From positions 1-64,000 of the forward strand of contig JADKKV010000006.1 in assembly GCA_016720345.1 (NCBI GenBank): 64,000 nt of DNA, read 5' to 3'. Shown piece by piece: positions 44,001 to 54,371 of the stretch. Numbering within the stretch: position 1 is the stretch's first letter; every line of letters begins with the position of its first letter. Made by a program: the position numbers and the translations under genes. The notes below the pieces were generated by a model. That model saw nothing but the letters and a program-made list of their open reading frames with translations. It ran no database searches and was not told the DNA's origin. The DNA is from Thermomonas sp. (lineage in GTDB: Bacteria; Pseudomonadota; Gammaproteobacteria; Xanthomonadales; Xanthomonadaceae).

Positions 44001-44561
44001 CAGCGCGCCGCCCGCATCCACCGCCAGCGCAAGCACGGTATCGGAGGGCAGGCCGTCGCTTGCCGCCGCGTAGCGATGGATCGTGCCGTCGTCGCCGATC
44101 CGGTGCAGGCCGCCGTCGTAGGCACCGAACCAGACGCTGCCGGCGTGCTGCGCGAACGCCCAGATATCGTCGCTGCCCAGTTGCGGATGGGTGGCCTTGC
44201 GGTAATGCACGAAGCCCTGCCGTTGCGCATCCAGCACGCTGATGCCGCCGCCTTCGGTCGCCACCCACACGCGGTCGCGCGCATCGACCAGCAGCGCCTG
44301 CACGTTGTTGCCGGGCAGGCCCCGCGGGTCGCCCGGCTGGTGCCGCCACAGCCGCATGCCGACGCCGTCGTGGCGCGCCAGCCCATCGGCGGTGGCAACC
44401 CACAGGTAGCCGTCGCGGTCGCGCGCAAGCGCCTTGATCGCGGTCGAAGGCAAGCCCTGGCCGGCACCGACGATGCGCAACCGCGGCCGCTCCGGCACCG
44501 CCGCCAGCGCGCACGCGCACAGCAGCCACAGTCCCAGCAAGGTGCCCAACCTGCGTGGCAT
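41052..44561 (-). CDS. hybrid two-component sensor kinase with beta-propeller sensor
   Basis: 1169 residues. Signal peptide [20 protein letters not shown]; residues about 30-690 are two-component-regulator propeller repeats (recurrent [54 protein letters not shown]), a Y_Y_Y domain near 690-760 ([15 protein letters not shown]), one membrane span near 770-795 ([22 protein letters not shown]), then HisKA ([23 protein letters not shown]), HATPase ([27 protein letters not shown]) and a C-terminal receiver ([12 protein letters not shown], phospho-Asp in DLDLPGLDG). The periplasmic propeller pair resembles sensors of oligosaccharides; the ligand is unknown. There is no output domain. A GGAGG ribosome site precedes ATG 44561. 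Confidence 0.92.
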   Translation of the reverse strand: MPRRLGTLLGLWLLCACALAAVPERPRLRIVGAGQGLPSTAIKALARDRDGYLWVATADGLARHDGVGMRLWRHQPGDPRGLPGNNVQALLVDARDRVWVATEGGGISVLDAQRQGFVHYRKATHPQLGSDDIWAFAQHAGSVWFGAYDGGLHRIGDDGTIHRYAAASDGLPSDTVLALAVDAGGALWIGTDAGLARMQGGRIEGVRLPGTDAPPLVYSLTMQADGLWVGTSDGVWRRDAGGDWTQPAWSPMFRRPNAMNAIVRARDGGSWIASQRGLWRQQGAEPPSPVRLGGPDIPRGITAMLQDADGALWVPVAGVGLGYLRPDWRQLAQYAGETDGLQGAMYRALAPARDGGFWLGGFNGMVERLATDGGIGRLDDDSLARLRSIKLLAIAEDTGGRLWLGHRNGLLRVGSDGAIDEWRSGDPRDATPPGQVDQLQVAPDGSLWLSAPGAGVQQRDPASGRVLREIPADAAHGLATGDIEALVVSPRGEVWVAGADGVAVLDAAQGTFRRLPGFGGERVYALAFDGDRMLWLQRQSGLVHYVARGGRWQAADRVDSAHGMPAVGASGMRVDLRHRPWVSTSRGLYRYDPRTRNLRRHGIRDGSGSQEFVDHALAMSAEGVLAAATADGGIVLVDTTAADPVATVPSLRFDRLSVRRNGEWRDIPLQAGLRLGRDDREFRIRARLLAFEDPESNRYWSRLDGFDRAWVALGASGDRVFTGLAPGRYTLRMRARDAAGNAAREQRLAFAVPPPWWRSWWALLLYLVLALLAVAAAAAAYRARLKRRHALQLTEAKRVLAEQASEAKSRFLATLGHEVRTPMTGVLGMSELLRATRLDDRQRSQVDAIHRAGEHLLRLVNDALDLARIEAGKLELATADFALRPLLDEVAALMAPVAERKGLAFVDSMDAGTPAALHGDRTRIQQILLNLLGNAIKFTESGHVSLETSALAPRGVRFVVADSGPGLSREQQARLFRRFEQADGARTAARYGGSGLGLAISQELATAMGGGIAVESAPGQGSRFIVELPLVHADMQPPPASAAPLRAVAGSLRLLLVEDDPIVAEVMQGLLREQGHVVVHAGHGLGALAEVASQRFDAGLLDLDLPGLDGLALARMLRAQGFVAPLLAVTARSDADAEAQAHAAGFDDFLRKPVSGAMLAQALHARVPQ

Positions 44562-44602
44562 GCGTGCCCTCCCCTGCCCGCATGCTGGCGACCCGGGTTG
44601 GC

Positions 44603-44830
44603 TCATGCAAGCAGGAAGCGCCGCACCCCCTCCGGATCGAACGGCCAGTCGAGTTCGCGCCCGCTGGCGGCATCGCGCAGGACCGGCACGCGCACGCCGA
44701 AGCGCGCTTCCAGTGCCGCGTCGCCATCGATGAACACGCTCTCGAATTCGGGCGTGCGCGCCTGCGCCAGCGCCTCCAGGGCGAGGTCGCAGAGGTGGCA
44801 GTGGTCGCGCTGGTAGAGGATCAGGCCCAT
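44603..44830 (-). CDS. glutaredoxin-like thiol protein
   Basis: 75 residues of the short glutaredoxin-like (DUF836) family: [23 protein letters not shown] with a CxxC motif (CHLC), [25 protein letters not shown] with the cis-proline (VPV), and [17 protein letters not shown]. Likely a small dithiol oxidoreductase; partners unknown. ATG 44830 is preferred over an upstream in-frame start at 44911. It is divergent from sdaA and precedes the sensor kinase by 41 bases. Confidence 0.8.
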   Translation of the reverse strand: MGLILYQRDHCHLCDLALEALAQARTPEFESVFIDGDAALEARFGVRVPVLRDAASGRELDWPFDPEGVRRFLLA

Positions 44831-44897
44831 ACGCCTGCGTCGTTCGCCGGATGGCGGTCGCCCTAGAATAGTCGCCCCAGCCCCCAGGCAGCGCCGC

Positions 44898-46280
<1,383 letters not shown>

Positions 46281-46324
46281 ACCCGGCAATCACCGGGGCG
46301 GTCGCCCTTCCGCCGTTTTCGACA

Positions 46325-46336
46325 TAGACTCAGGCC
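46325..46336 (+). promoter_or_regulatory. -10 element placed for a leaderless GGDEF-EAL transcript
   Basis: TAGACT (46325-46330), 6 bases, then the ATG at 46337. No ribosome site precedes the gene. Confidence 0.4.
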
Positions 46337-48538
46337 ATGCAAGCCCGATTGGCGAGCGTGCTACGGGGGGCACTGCTGACTGGCTTGTACTTCGCCGGGG
46401 CGGTGATCGCGGTGTTTTACCTGCGCACCCCGGCCGACGTCACCCTGTTCTGGCCAGCCGCGGGCATCGGCCTGGCCGCGGTCCTGCGCTACGGCCTGTG
46501 GCAGACCCTGACGATCCCGGTCGCGATGCTGCTCCTGCACCTGTTCGTGGTGCCGGTGCCGCCGGTGTTCCTGGGCTACTCGCTGGCCAGCAACACGCTG
46601 GCGACCCTGCTCGCGGGCTGGTACGTGCGCCGCGGGCACGACCGCAACCGGCGGATCCACCTGCGCACCAGCGACGGCTTCCTGCTGCTGCGCGGCGGCC
46701 TGTTGCTCAGCGTGGTCAGCGCGGGGATCGGCAGCGTCGGCATGCTGCACGCCGGCATGGCGCCCGCCGGCGACATCGTGCGGCTGTTCCTGCAGTGGAC
46801 GCTGGGCGACCTGCTGGGCGTCAGCACCCTGGGGCCGCTGCTGCTCTACCTGTTCTACCGCAAGCAGGGCAGCCCGGCACGCAAGGAAAGCCGGCGGCTC
46901 GAGTTGCTGGCCTGGTCGCTGACGGTCGCGCTGGTGCTGGCGATGGTGTTCCTCGTCGGCAACCTCGGCACCCAGTACCCGTTGGCGCTGGCCAGCCTGC
47001 CGCTGGGCCTGCTGATCTTCTCGGCGGTGCGCTACACGCCGCTGGTGACCCTGCTTGGCACCACCATCGTGATCGTCTGCGTCAGCCTGATGACCGGGCT
47101 GGGGCTGGGTGGCCTCGAGCGCCCGCAGACCATGCACGACAGCGTGCTGATGATGTCGATGCTGGTGATGTATTCGATCATCCCGGTGCTGCTGCTGGCA
47201 TCCAGGCATGAACACGCGGCCGCGACCGCGGCGCTGCACCAGCGTGCCACCCGCGACACCCTGACCGGCCTGCTCAACCGCGACGCCTTCGAGGAACAGG
47301 CGCGCGCGCAACTGGCCGCGGGAACCGGCACCCTGACCCTGCTGTACGCGGACCTCGACCACTTCAAGCTGGTCAACGACTCCGCCAGCCATGTCGCCGG
47401 CGACGAGATGATCCGCGGCGTGGCCGCGCTGTTCCGCGAAGAATTCGGCGAAGACACCCTGATCGCGCGCACCGGCGGCGACGAATTCGCGGTGCTGGCG
47501 ACGATCGACGAGCGCGCCGCAAGCACCCGCGCGCGCCGCCTGCTGTCGGCGATCGAACGCATGCGGGTGGCATGGCTGGGCCAGAACCTGGGCACCACCG
47601 CCAGCATCGGGCTGGCCACCAGCGAGCCACCGCACCTCGCCTTCGACGACCTCTTGTCGCAGACCGACGCCGCCTGCTTCGCGGCCAAGGAACTGGGCGG
47701 CAACCGCTCGTTCGCGGCGGCATCGAACCCCGACGAACTGCGCCAGCGCACCCGTGCGATGCACAGCGCCATGGCCGCGCGCGAGGCGCTGGACCAGCGC
47801 CGCTTCGTCCTGTGGTGCCAGCCGATCGTGGACCTGCGCAACCCCGCCCCGCCGCAATCGCATTTCGAGGTGCTGGTGCGCTGGATGGACACCGACGGCA
47901 ACCTGCGCCCGCCGGCTGAGCTGGTGGCCGCCGCCGAACGCTACCGGCTCGGGCCGCGGCTGGACCGCTTCGTGCTGGACGCGACCCTCGGCTGGCTGGA
48001 ACAGCACCCGGAGGCCACCGCCCAGGTCGAGCAGTGCTGCATCAACATCGGCGGCACCACCCTGGTCGACGAGGACTTCGGCGACTTCGTCGCCGCGCGC
48101 CTGCGCCGCAGCCCGCTGCGCGCTGAACAGCTGTGCCTGGAGATCACCGAGACCAGCGTGGTGCGCGACATGACCCGCGCCCGCCACTTCATCGGCCGCA
48201 TGCGCGACCTCGGTTGCCGGTTCGCGCTGGACGACTTCGGCACCGGCTTCTGTTCGTTCGGCTACCTGCGCGACCTTGACGTCGACTACCTGAAGATCGA
48301 CGGCAGCTTCGTGCGCGACCTCGATGACATCCATGACGAAGGCGGCAGCCTGTCGGAGGCGGTGGTGCGCTCGATCACCGAGATCGCGCACGTGCTCGGC
48401 AAGCGCGCGGTGGCGGAACAGGCCGAGACCGAACTGCAGCTGCAGCGCTTGCGCGAGATCGGCGTCGACTACGCGCAGGGCTACGTGTACCAGCGCCCGC
48501 GGCCGATCGCCGCGTTCTTCGCCGGGGACCTCGGCTAG
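46337..48538 (+). CDS. MASE1-GGDEF-EAL cyclic-di-GMP enzyme
   Basis: 733 residues. About eight membrane segments (1-295) form a MASE1 sensor (VTLFWPAAGIGLAAVLRYG). GGDEF domain about 305-470 with TLTGLLNRDAFEE, YADLDHFKLVNDSASHVAGDE and an intact catalytic ARTGGDEFAVL. EAL domain about 475-730 with FEVLVRW (EVL variant), INIGG, EITETSVV, LDDFGTGFCSFGYLRDLDVDYLKIDGSFV and the final YAQGYVYQRP. Both sites look complete, so the protein could make and break c-di-GMP; the net activity cannot be read from sequence. It ends tail-to-tail with the homoserine dehydrogenase gene in CTAG (48535-48538). Confidence 0.93.
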   Translation: MQARLASVLRGALLTGLYFAGAVIAVFYLRTPADVTLFWPAAGIGLAAVLRYGLWQTLTIPVAMLLLHLFVVPVPPVFLGYSLASNTLATLLAGWYVRRGHDRNRRIHLRTSDGFLLLRGGLLLSVVSAGIGSVGMLHAGMAPAGDIVRLFLQWTLGDLLGVSTLGPLLLYLFYRKQGSPARKESRRLELLAWSLTVALVLAMVFLVGNLGTQYPLALASLPLGLLIFSAVRYTPLVTLLGTTIVIVCVSLMTGLGLGGLERPQTMHDSVLMMSMLVMYSIIPVLLLASRHEHAAATAALHQRATRDTLTGLLNRDAFEEQARAQLAAGTGTLTLLYADLDHFKLVNDSASHVAGDEMIRGVAALFREEFGEDTLIARTGGDEFAVLATIDERAASTRARRLLSAIERMRVAWLGQNLGTTASIGLATSEPPHLAFDDLLSQTDAACFAAKELGGNRSFAAASNPDELRQRTRAMHSAMAAREALDQRRFVLWCQPIVDLRNPAPPQSHFEVLVRWMDTDGNLRPPAELVAAAERYRLGPRLDRFVLDATLGWLEQHPEATAQVEQCCINIGGTTLVDEDFGDFVAARLRRSPLRAEQLCLEITETSVVRDMTRARHFIGRMRDLGCRFALDDFGTGFCSFGYLRDLDVDYLKIDGSFVRDLDDIHDEGGSLSEAVVRSITEIAHVLGKRAVAEQAETELQLQRLREIGVDYAQGYVYQRPRPIAAFFAGDLG

Positions 48539-49623
48539 CGTCCGCGCGCGATCCGCAGGGCATCGTCCAGCAGTGCCGCGGCGGTCACCTCCGCGCCCGC
48601 GCCCGGGCCCTGGATCACCAGCGGCTGCTCGCGGTAACGGTCCGACCAGATCGCGACACGGTTGTCGTTGCCGGCGCCACCCGCCAGCGGATGCGCCGCC
48701 GGCAATGCCTCCAGCCCGACCGTGGCCAGCCCGCCGGCCTGCAGGCGCGCGATGAAACGCAGTTTCTCGCCGTTCTTGTAGGCGGCGGCGTAACGTTCGC
48801 GCAGCGGCGCGTCCAGGCACGGCAACGCCGCATCGACATCCGCACCCGCAAGCGCGGCCAGCACGGGCGGGACCAGCGAGTCGACCTGCACCGCGTCGGC
48901 TTCCAGCGCATGGCCGGCGGCGCGCGACAGGATCAGGAGCTTGCGGCGCACGTCCTCGCCGGACAGGTCGTCGCGCGGGTCGGGTTCGGTGTAGCCGGCC
49001 TCGCGCGCGGCGCGCACGAAGCCGGAGAACGGACGCAGGCCGTCGTAGTGGTTGAACAGCCAGGCCAGCGATCCGGACAGCACCCCGGCGATCGCGTGGA
49101 TGCGGTCGCCGCCGGCCTGCAACTCCCGGAGCGTGCGCAGCAGCGGCAGGCCGGCGCCAACGGTGGCGCTGTCGCCGTAGTCGCTGCCGCCGCGCGCGCT
49201 CGCGAACTGGATCGCGCGCCAGCGCGCCAGCGAGGTGCCCTGCCCCAGCTTGCAGGCGGTGACCACGTGGATGCCGCTGGCCAGCCAGCGTGGGTGCTGG
49301 TCGGCGACTGCCTCGGACGCGGTCGCATCGACCACGATGCGGGTGCCGGTGCCCGCCAGCGCATCGGCCACCGCCGCCAGCGAACTTTCGCGCGGGGCAT
49401 TGTGCAGCAGCAGTTCACGGGTATCCGCGGTGATCCCGTTGCGGTCGCTGATCGCGACCCGCGAGTTCGCCACGTGCACCAGCGACAGCCGTTCGCCCAG
49501 CGGTGTTCCCGCCCACGACGCCAGCCGCGCCCATGCCGCGCTGCCGACCGTGCCGGTGCCAAGCAGTGCCACCCGCGCAGGCTGCGCGGCATGGCCGCGC
49601 AACTGGGCGACGCGTGCATTCAT
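48535..49623 (-). CDS. hom: homoserine dehydrogenase
   Basis: 362 residues, a monofunctional enzyme like the C-terminal half of ThrA/MetL: NAD(P) motif VALLGTGTVGSAAWARL, VVDATASEAVADQHPRWLASGIHVVTACKLG, and AGLPLLRTLRELQAGGDRIHAIAGVLSGSLAWLFNHYDG with the dimer/substrate region EAGYTEPDPRDDLSGEDVRRKLLILSRAAG. No aspartokinase or ACT domain. It supplies homoserine to MetX. Its ATG overlaps the metB stop by 4 bases, so it is the last gene of the riboswitch-controlled operon. Confidence 0.92.
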   Translation of the reverse strand: MNARVAQLRGHAAQPARVALLGTGTVGSAAWARLASWAGTPLGERLSLVHVANSRVAISDRNGITADTRELLLHNAPRESSLAAVADALAGTGTRIVVDATASEAVADQHPRWLASGIHVVTACKLGQGTSLARWRAIQFASARGGSDYGDSATVGAGLPLLRTLRELQAGGDRIHAIAGVLSGSLAWLFNHYDGLRPFSGFVRAAREAGYTEPDPRDDLSGEDVRRKLLILSRAAGHALEADAVQVDSLVPPVLAALAGADVDAALPCLDAPLRERYAAAYKNGEKLRFIARLQAGGLATVGLEALPAAHPLAGGAGNDNRVAIWSDRYREQPLVIQGPGAGAEVTAAALLDDALRIARGR

Positions 49624-50831
49624 CGCGCGACCTTGCGTGGACACCCGGCGGCGTCCTGCGCGCGCTGCAGCGCGGCCTGGATGTCGGCGACCAGGTCGTC
49701 GACATGCTCGATCCCCACCGACAACCGCAGCAGGCCATCGGAGATGCCGGCCGCGGCGCGCGCCTCCGCGCTCATCGCCGCATGGGTCATCGTCGCCGGA
49801 TGCGCGACCAGGCTCTCCACGCCGCCCAGCGACTCGGCCAGGGTGAAGTACTGCAGGCCGTCGATGAAGGCGCGCACCTCGGCCTCGCCGCCTTCCAGCT
49901 CGACGCTGAGCATCGCCCCGAAGCCGTGCTGCTGGCGCGCCGCCAACGCATGCCCGGGGTGCGAGGCCAGCCCCGGATAGTGCAGCGCGCGCACCGCCGG
50001 ATGCCCGTCCAGCAACGCGACCAGCGCCTGCGTGTTTTCCTGGTGCACGCGCAGGCGCGCGTCCAGCGTGCGCAGCCCGCGCAGGGTCAGGAAGCTGTCG
50101 AACGGCGCGCCGGTCAGGCCCAGGCAGTTCGCCCACCACGCCAGCAGCTCGTGTTGCGCCTGCTCGCGGGCGATCACCGCGCCACCGACCACGTCGCTGT
50201 GGCCGTTGATGTACTTGGTGGTCGAATGCACCACCACGTCGGCATCGAAGTCTGCGATCGGCCGCTGCAGCGCCGGCGACAGGAAGGTGTTGTCGACCAC
50301 CGCCAGCGCACCGGCCTTGTGCGCGGCCTCGATCACGAAGCGCAGGTCGGTGATCCGCAGCAGCGGGTTGGACGGGGTCTCGATCCACACCAGCGCCGGC
50401 GAGGCTTCCAGCGCTTCGGCCAGCGCGCGCGGATCGGTCAGGTCGCAGGTGACCAGCTTGAACGCGTTCTTCTTGGCCAATGCGTTGAACAGCCGCCAGC
50501 TGCCGCCGTAGCAGTCGTGCGGGACCACCAGGGTGTCGCCCGGTTGCAGCAACGCATTGAGCACCAGGGTGATCGCCGACATCCCGGTGGACGTCACCAC
50601 GCCGCCGGCACCGCCTTCGAGTTCGGCCAGCGCCTCGCCCAGCAGGTCGCGGGTGGGGTTGCCGCTGCGCGTGTAGTCGTACTGCCGCTTCTCGGCGAAG
50701 CCGGCGAAGCTGAAGTTGGACGACAGCACCAGCGGCGGGGTGACCGCCCCGAACGCGGTATCCCGGTCGATGCCGGCGCGCACGCTGCGGGTGGCGCGGC
50801 GCGCGCCGCTGACGGACTGGACCTGGCTCAT
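49620..50831 (-). CDS. metB: cystathionine gamma-synthase (Cys/Met metabolism PLP family)
   Basis: 403 residues: RSVRAGIDRDTAFGAVTPPLVLSSNFSF, YDYTRSGNPTRDLLGEALAELEGG, the stacking Tyr in VVPHDCYGGSWRLF, the PLP lysine in VVVHSTTKYINGHSDVVGGAVI and the C-terminal LRLSVGIEHVDDLVADI. It condenses cysteine with acylated homoserine. The family also contains sulfhydrylases and lyases, but the position between metX and hom supports methionine synthesis. The ATG at 50831 overlaps the metX stop by 4 bases. Confidence 0.9.
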   Translation of the reverse strand: MSQVQSVSGARRATRSVRAGIDRDTAFGAVTPPLVLSSNFSFAGFAEKRQYDYTRSGNPTRDLLGEALAELEGGAGGVVTSTGMSAITLVLNALLQPGDTLVVPHDCYGGSWRLFNALAKKNAFKLVTCDLTDPRALAEALEASPALVWIETPSNPLLRITDLRFVIEAAHKAGALAVVDNTFLSPALQRPIADFDADVVVHSTTKYINGHSDVVGGAVIAREQAQHELLAWWANCLGLTGAPFDSFLTLRGLRTLDARLRVHQENTQALVALLDGHPAVRALHYPGLASHPGHALAARQQHGFGAMLSVELEGGEAEVRAFIDGLQYFTLAESLGGVESLVAHPATMTHAAMSAEARAAAGISDGLLRLSVGIEHVDDLVADIQAALQRAQDAAGCPRKVAR

Positions 50832-51949
50832 ACGGAAGCTCCGATGAAATCGTGGGGAATGGCGGGAACCGCGTCGCGCACGCCGCTGGCGCCCAGTTCG
50901 GCGGCCAGCAGCGCATCGATGCGGTCGGTTTCCTTCAGGAAGGCGTCGTGCCCGTACTGCGAACGCAGCACCCGCAGCCGGCCGTTGAGGCCGAGGCCTT
51001 CGACCAGCCCGACGGCATCGGACAGCGGCACCAGGCGGTCGCCTTCGACCGCGACGACGAGCGTCGGCACCTCGATCAGGGTCGGGTCGACCTGGTGCAG
51101 GTCGATCGATTCGGACAACCGCAGCCAGGCGGTGGCCGGGATGCGGGCGACGAACTTCGCACCGGCCGCTTCCAGGTAGTCCTCGGCGGCAACCCGGACG
51201 TGGCCGTTCTCCAGGGTTGGCGCGGCATCGAAGCGCTCGCCGAATTCCTCCGGCGTGCGGTAGCTCAGCATCGCGAACTGGCGCGCCAGCGACAGCCCCT
51301 GCTCGTCGGCGCACTGCAGCTGGCCCAGCGCGACCGCCTTGCGTTGCAGCGCCCGCCACGCCGAGGCATACGGATGCGGGCGGTGCGCGCCGCTGACCGC
51401 GACCAGCTTGTGCAGCCGCCGCGGGTGCCGCGCCGCCAGCTGCAGGCCAACCAGCGCGCCATACGAATAGCCGACGAACGCCTGCAGCGCGTCGATGCCG
51501 AGCGCGTCCAGCAGCAGCGCGACCGCATCGGCCTGGTCGGCGGTGTCGATCGGTGCGTCGATGCCGCCGCAGGCGCCGACGTAGTCGAAGGCGAGCAACT
51601 GCTGGCGCGACGGATCGATCGCCCGGCCCGCGCCGGTGAGGCCTTCGGCCCAGCCGCTGCTGGCATCCACCGCATTGGCGGCCACGTGCCGGTGCGCTGA
51701 AATGCCGCCGGCGACCACCACCACCGGCGCACCCGCGGGGCCGACCAACTCATAGGCCAGGCGCAACTTGCGGGTGCCGGCATGGCGGGTGGCGAGCACC
51801 GCATCGATGCTGCCGATGCGCACGTTGCCCACGTCCGGGCCCACGGCCTGCGCGGCACGCATCGACGTTGCGCCCTGGGGGAGGTGCGGGCGGCGAAGTT
51901 CGGTGCGTTCGGCAAGGGTCACGGCATGGCTCCGACGGGTGGCTTCCAT
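50828..51949 (-). CDS. metX: homoserine O-acyltransferase MetX
   Basis: 373 residues of the alpha/beta-hydrolase MetX family: LRLAYELVGPAGAPVVVVAGGISAHRHVA, AFDYVGACGGIDAPIDTADQADAVALLLDALGIDALQAFVGYSYGALVGLQLAARHPRRLHKLVAVSGAH, with the nucleophile in the GYSYGA elbow, and the Asp/His pair in VVAVEGDRLVPL and SQYGHDAFLKE. Xanthomonad members of this family are often annotated as succinyltransferases; which acyl-CoA is used cannot be decided here. ATG 51949 is 71 bases after the riboswitch; ATG 51862 is an alternative start. First gene of metX-metB-hom. Confidence 0.88.
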   Translation of the reverse strand: MEATRRSHAVTLAERTELRRPHLPQGATSMRAAQAVGPDVGNVRIGSIDAVLATRHAGTRKLRLAYELVGPAGAPVVVVAGGISAHRHVAANAVDASSGWAEGLTGAGRAIDPSRQQLLAFDYVGACGGIDAPIDTADQADAVALLLDALGIDALQAFVGYSYGALVGLQLAARHPRRLHKLVAVSGAHRPHPYASAWRALQRKAVALGQLQCADEQGLSLARQFAMLSYRTPEEFGERFDAAPTLENGHVRVAAEDYLEAAGAKFVARIPATAWLRLSESIDLHQVDPTLIEVPTLVVAVEGDRLVPLSDAVGLVEGLGLNGRLRVLRSQYGHDAFLKETDRIDALLAAELGASGVRDAVPAIPHDFIGASV

Positions 51950-52020
51950 CGGAGTCGCGCGGGGGAACCGGAAGGCCGACACGGGTCGGCGGTGCGGGCC
52001 GCGCGAGTCGCGGCATCGCA

Positions 52021-52147
52021 ACCATCTTCCGGTGGACACGCAGGTCCCCGCAGGATTTGGCACCTCGATCGAGCAGGCTGCACTGGCAGCACGCTCCATC
52101 AGGTTGCCCCGGCTTCTTCGGGCCTGTCCCTCAGCCGGTCTCGATGG
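52021..52147 (-). promoter_or_regulatory. SAM-I (S-box) riboswitch upstream of metX
   Basis: Read on the minus strand from 52147, the RNA opens with P1 (CCATC, pairing with GATGG at its end), then GAGACCGGCTGAGGGAC, AGGCCCGAAGAAGCC, GGGGCAACC, a variable P3, GAGGTGCCAAATCCTGC, a P4 hairpin and GGAAGATGGT. These are the conserved blocks of the S-box aptamer in order and spacing. It binds S-adenosylmethionine and should lower metX-metB-hom expression when SAM is plentiful. Downstream, a GCCGAC/GTCGGC hairpin (51975-51990) has no U-tract, so control is more likely translational or by Rho than by intrinsic termination. Confidence 0.92.
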
Positions 52148-52155
52148 ATGGCTGC

Positions 52156-52184
52156 AGTCTGGGCACGGCTGCCGGACATGTCAA
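52156..52184 (-). promoter_or_regulatory. metX operon promoter
   Basis: On the minus strand a perfect -35 TTGACA (52184-52179) is followed after 17 bases by CAGACT (52161-52156, weak -10). The predicted start near 52149 falls right at the first base-paired stem of the riboswitch, which supports both calls. The weak -10 suggests dependence on an activator. Confidence 0.6.
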
Positions 52185-52207
52185 TCGCTTTATCCGGATG
52201 GAGCGAT
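52184..52207. promoter_or_regulatory. 24-bp dyad operator candidate next to the metX promoter
   Basis: ATCGCT, 12 bases, AGCGAT, with a palindromic core ATCCGGAT. It is the same dyad and spacing as the cysB-cysG site (3946-3969); about 27 of 33 bases match when the two regions are aligned. It sits at roughly -35 to -58 relative to the predicted metX start, where an activator would touch RNA polymerase. It also overlaps the -35 region expected for the divergent acyltransferase (TATAAC at 52211-52216). Confidence 0.62.
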
Positions 52208-52275
52208 GGATATAACCAATCGTCATGAGCCGGCGATATCGGGAATACTTGCCCCGCCGTTGCAGGAAGCCGGGA

Positions 52276-53343
52276 ATGCAGATCCGTCGCTTGAACACGT
52301 TGCGTGGCATCGCCGCACTGGTCGTGCTGGTTGGCCACTACAGCAACCGGGCGCAGTTGTGGGACGCGGTGCTGGGCACGCGCGCGCCGCAGCTCGGGGT
52401 GATGCTGTTCTTCCTGCTCAGCGCGTTCCTGATGACGGTGCTGTACCTGGACCGCCCACCCACCGCGCCGGCGCTGCGCGGTTACGCCAGCGCGCGCGCG
52501 GCCCGGATCCTGCCGCTGTTCGTGGCGATCGTGCTGCTGTCGTGGCTGGCCCAGCAATCCGGCTGGCCCGCGCTGATGGCCGCGGCCTACGACATCCCGG
52601 ACCTGAAGTCGCTGGCCTCGCACCTGCTGACCCTGTACGGGGTACAGGTGCTGTGGACGATCCCGGCGGAGCTGCACTTCTACCTGGTCTTCGCGGCGCT
52701 CTGGTGGCTGCGGCCGCGGCTGGCGTGGGCGATCCCGTTGTTCAGCGTGGTGGTGCTGGGGGCGTTCGCATCCGGCCATTGGCCGCTGGGCCCGAAGCAG
52801 CCGGTGTTCGGCTTCCCGGTCGACCTGCCGCTGCTGCGCGGGCTGCCCTACTTCACCGCCGGCATGCTGATCGGCATCGCCTACAAGCGCTGGCAAGCAC
52901 CCGCCCGCCTCCGCCACCACGGCTGGGTGCTGGCGCTGCCGATGCTGTTGCTGCTGTACCCGGCGATCCTCGAAAGGCTGACCGGCTGGACCTACGTGAT
53001 GTGGTTCAACCCGGCGATCCTGCTGGCGATGTCGGCGATCTTCGCGGCGCTGGTGTTCCTGGTGCCCGAGGGCAACCCGCTGCTGGAGAACCGCATCGGC
53101 GACCACCTCGGCAAGATCTCGTACTCGCTGTACCTGCTGCACTTCCCGATCCTGCTCTTCATGCGGGGTGCCGGGCTTGCCAGCGGCGGCGGCGGGCTGG
53201 CCCTGTTCCTGGCCGCCACCATCCTTGCGGCCAGCGCCACCTATCACGTCTACGAGTTCCCGATGCGGCGGCGCATCCGCGCGCTGGCCGTGCAACCCGG
53301 CCCCGCAGCCGAGGCGGTTGCCACCGGCGCGGGCCGCGCATGA
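52276..53343 (+). CDS. acyltransferase family 3 (OafA-like) membrane protein
   Basis: 355 residues with about ten membrane spans: IRRLNTLRGIAALVVLVGHYSNRAQLW carries the conserved R..RG and the proposed catalytic His (GHY); LGVMLFFLLSAFLMT and RAARILPLFVAIVLL follow, and LGKISYSLYLLHFPIL is typical of the C-terminus. The family O-acetylates sugars of LPS, exopolysaccharide or peptidoglycan; the acceptor is unknown. ATG 52276 has GGAAGCCGGGA upstream; an in-frame ATG at 52225, 8 bases after a TATAAC hexamer, would add 17 residues. It is divergent from metX across the riboswitch and dyad. Confidence 0.88.
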   Translation: MQIRRLNTLRGIAALVVLVGHYSNRAQLWDAVLGTRAPQLGVMLFFLLSAFLMTVLYLDRPPTAPALRGYASARAARILPLFVAIVLLSWLAQQSGWPALMAAAYDIPDLKSLASHLLTLYGVQVLWTIPAELHFYLVFAALWWLRPRLAWAIPLFSVVVLGAFASGHWPLGPKQPVFGFPVDLPLLRGLPYFTAGMLIGIAYKRWQAPARLRHHGWVLALPMLLLLYPAILERLTGWTYVMWFNPAILLAMSAIFAALVFLVPEGNPLLENRIGDHLGKISYSLYLLHFPILLFMRGAGLASGGGGLALFLAATILAASATYHVYEFPMRRRIRALAVQPGPAAEAVATGAGRA

Positions 53344-54239
53344 CGCCGCGCAGCCACTGGTGGATCGTGGCCGGCCTGGCGGTGGCGCTGTCGGCGGCGC
53401 ACGCGGGCGACAAGGTCTACCGCTGGGTCGACAAGGACGGCCGCGTGCATTACGGCGACCGCCCGCCGGCCAATGCCACCCCGATGAAGGTGCGCGAGAT
53501 CCCGGTGCCGGTGGAGCCATCCGCGATCGCAAGGCTGCGGGTGGAGCCAGGCAACGGCGAATACCTGGTCCATGCCGACAACACCCTGGCCGGCCCGATC
53601 GAGGTACTGCTCGGCTTCGCCCGCAGCAGCAACGTGCGCGGCGATCCGCCGTTGCCCGCGCGTGCCACCGTGCCGGCCCGCGGCAGCGCCCTGGTCGCGC
53701 GCCTGCGCGCGCAGGATCCCGGCCGCACCGGCAACTTCGAACTCAGCCTGCGCGGGGTGCCGGGCGACCCCAGCGCGCGACCGCAGGACGTCGAGTACCT
53801 GCTGCCGCTGCGACAATCGCACGCCCGCATCGACCAGGGCTTCGGCGGCAGGTTCAGCCACACCGACGAACAGAACCGGCATGCGCTGGACTTCGCCGCC
53901 GACATCGGCACCACGGTGCTGGCCGCGCGCGCCGGTACGGTGATGCAGGTCGAGTCCGATTTCAGCAAGGCCGGGCTCAAGCAGGAGCGCTACGGCGGCC
54001 GCGCCAACTTCGTGCGGATCCTCCACGACGACGGCAGCATGGCCATTTACGCGCACCTGAAGGCGGATGGTGCGCTGGTACGGGTCGGCCAGCGGGTCAC
54101 TGCCGGCCAGCAGATCGGCCTGTCCGGCAATACCGGCTTCACCACCGGTCCGCACCTGCATTTCGCGGTGCAGGTGAACCGCGGCATGCGGCTGGTGTCG
54201 ATCCCGTTCCGCATGCGCGGAGTGCGGATGACCCCGTGA
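53340..54239 (+). CDS. exported M23 (LytM-type) metallopeptidase with DUF4124 domain
   Basis: 299 residues. Signal peptide (SHWWIVAGLAVALSAAHAG), then a DUF4124 module (DKVYRWVDKDGRVHYGDRPPANA), a central beta-rich domain and a C-terminal LytM domain (about 170-299): QSHARIDQGFGGRFSHTDEQNRHALDFAADIGTTV (zinc His and Asp), AGTVMQVE, IYAHLKADGALVRVGQRVTAGQQIGLSGNTGFTTGPHLHFAV (zinc HxH). It probably cuts peptidoglycan cross-links. It starts in the acyltransferase stop (ATGA), suggesting linked envelope roles. Confidence 0.9.
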   Translation: MTPRSHWWIVAGLAVALSAAHAGDKVYRWVDKDGRVHYGDRPPANATPMKVREIPVPVEPSAIARLRVEPGNGEYLVHADNTLAGPIEVLLGFARSSNVRGDPPLPARATVPARGSALVARLRAQDPGRTGNFELSLRGVPGDPSARPQDVEYLLPLRQSHARIDQGFGGRFSHTDEQNRHALDFAADIGTTVLAARAGTVMQVESDFSKAGLKQERYGGRANFVRILHDDGSMAIYAHLKADGALVRVGQRVTAGQQIGLSGNTGFTTGPHLHFAVQVNRGMRLVSIPFRMRGVRMTP

Positions 54240-54371
54240 TCGCGGGGTAGGCAGCCGCCGGATCGCAGGCGAGGATGGCCACGTTCGCCAGGGAGGCAAG
54301 GAGGGCGGACCGCCGGCAAGGATCGCCGGCAGCAGTACTGGCACGACCCGGGGCCGCGAACCAGGCGTGGC

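Noticed and set aside
41049-44816. 1255-codon open frame on the plus strand opposite the hybrid sensor kinase
   Set aside because: Composition is Arg/His/Gln/Ala-rich with no domain, as expected opposite a GC-rich gene; the minus-strand frame has complete propeller, HisKA, HATPase and receiver motifs.
51975-51990. GCCGAC/GTCGGC hairpin considered as an intrinsic terminator of the metX riboswitch
   Set aside because: No U-tract follows it on the minus strand and the stem is only six pairs; noted only as a possible expression-platform element.
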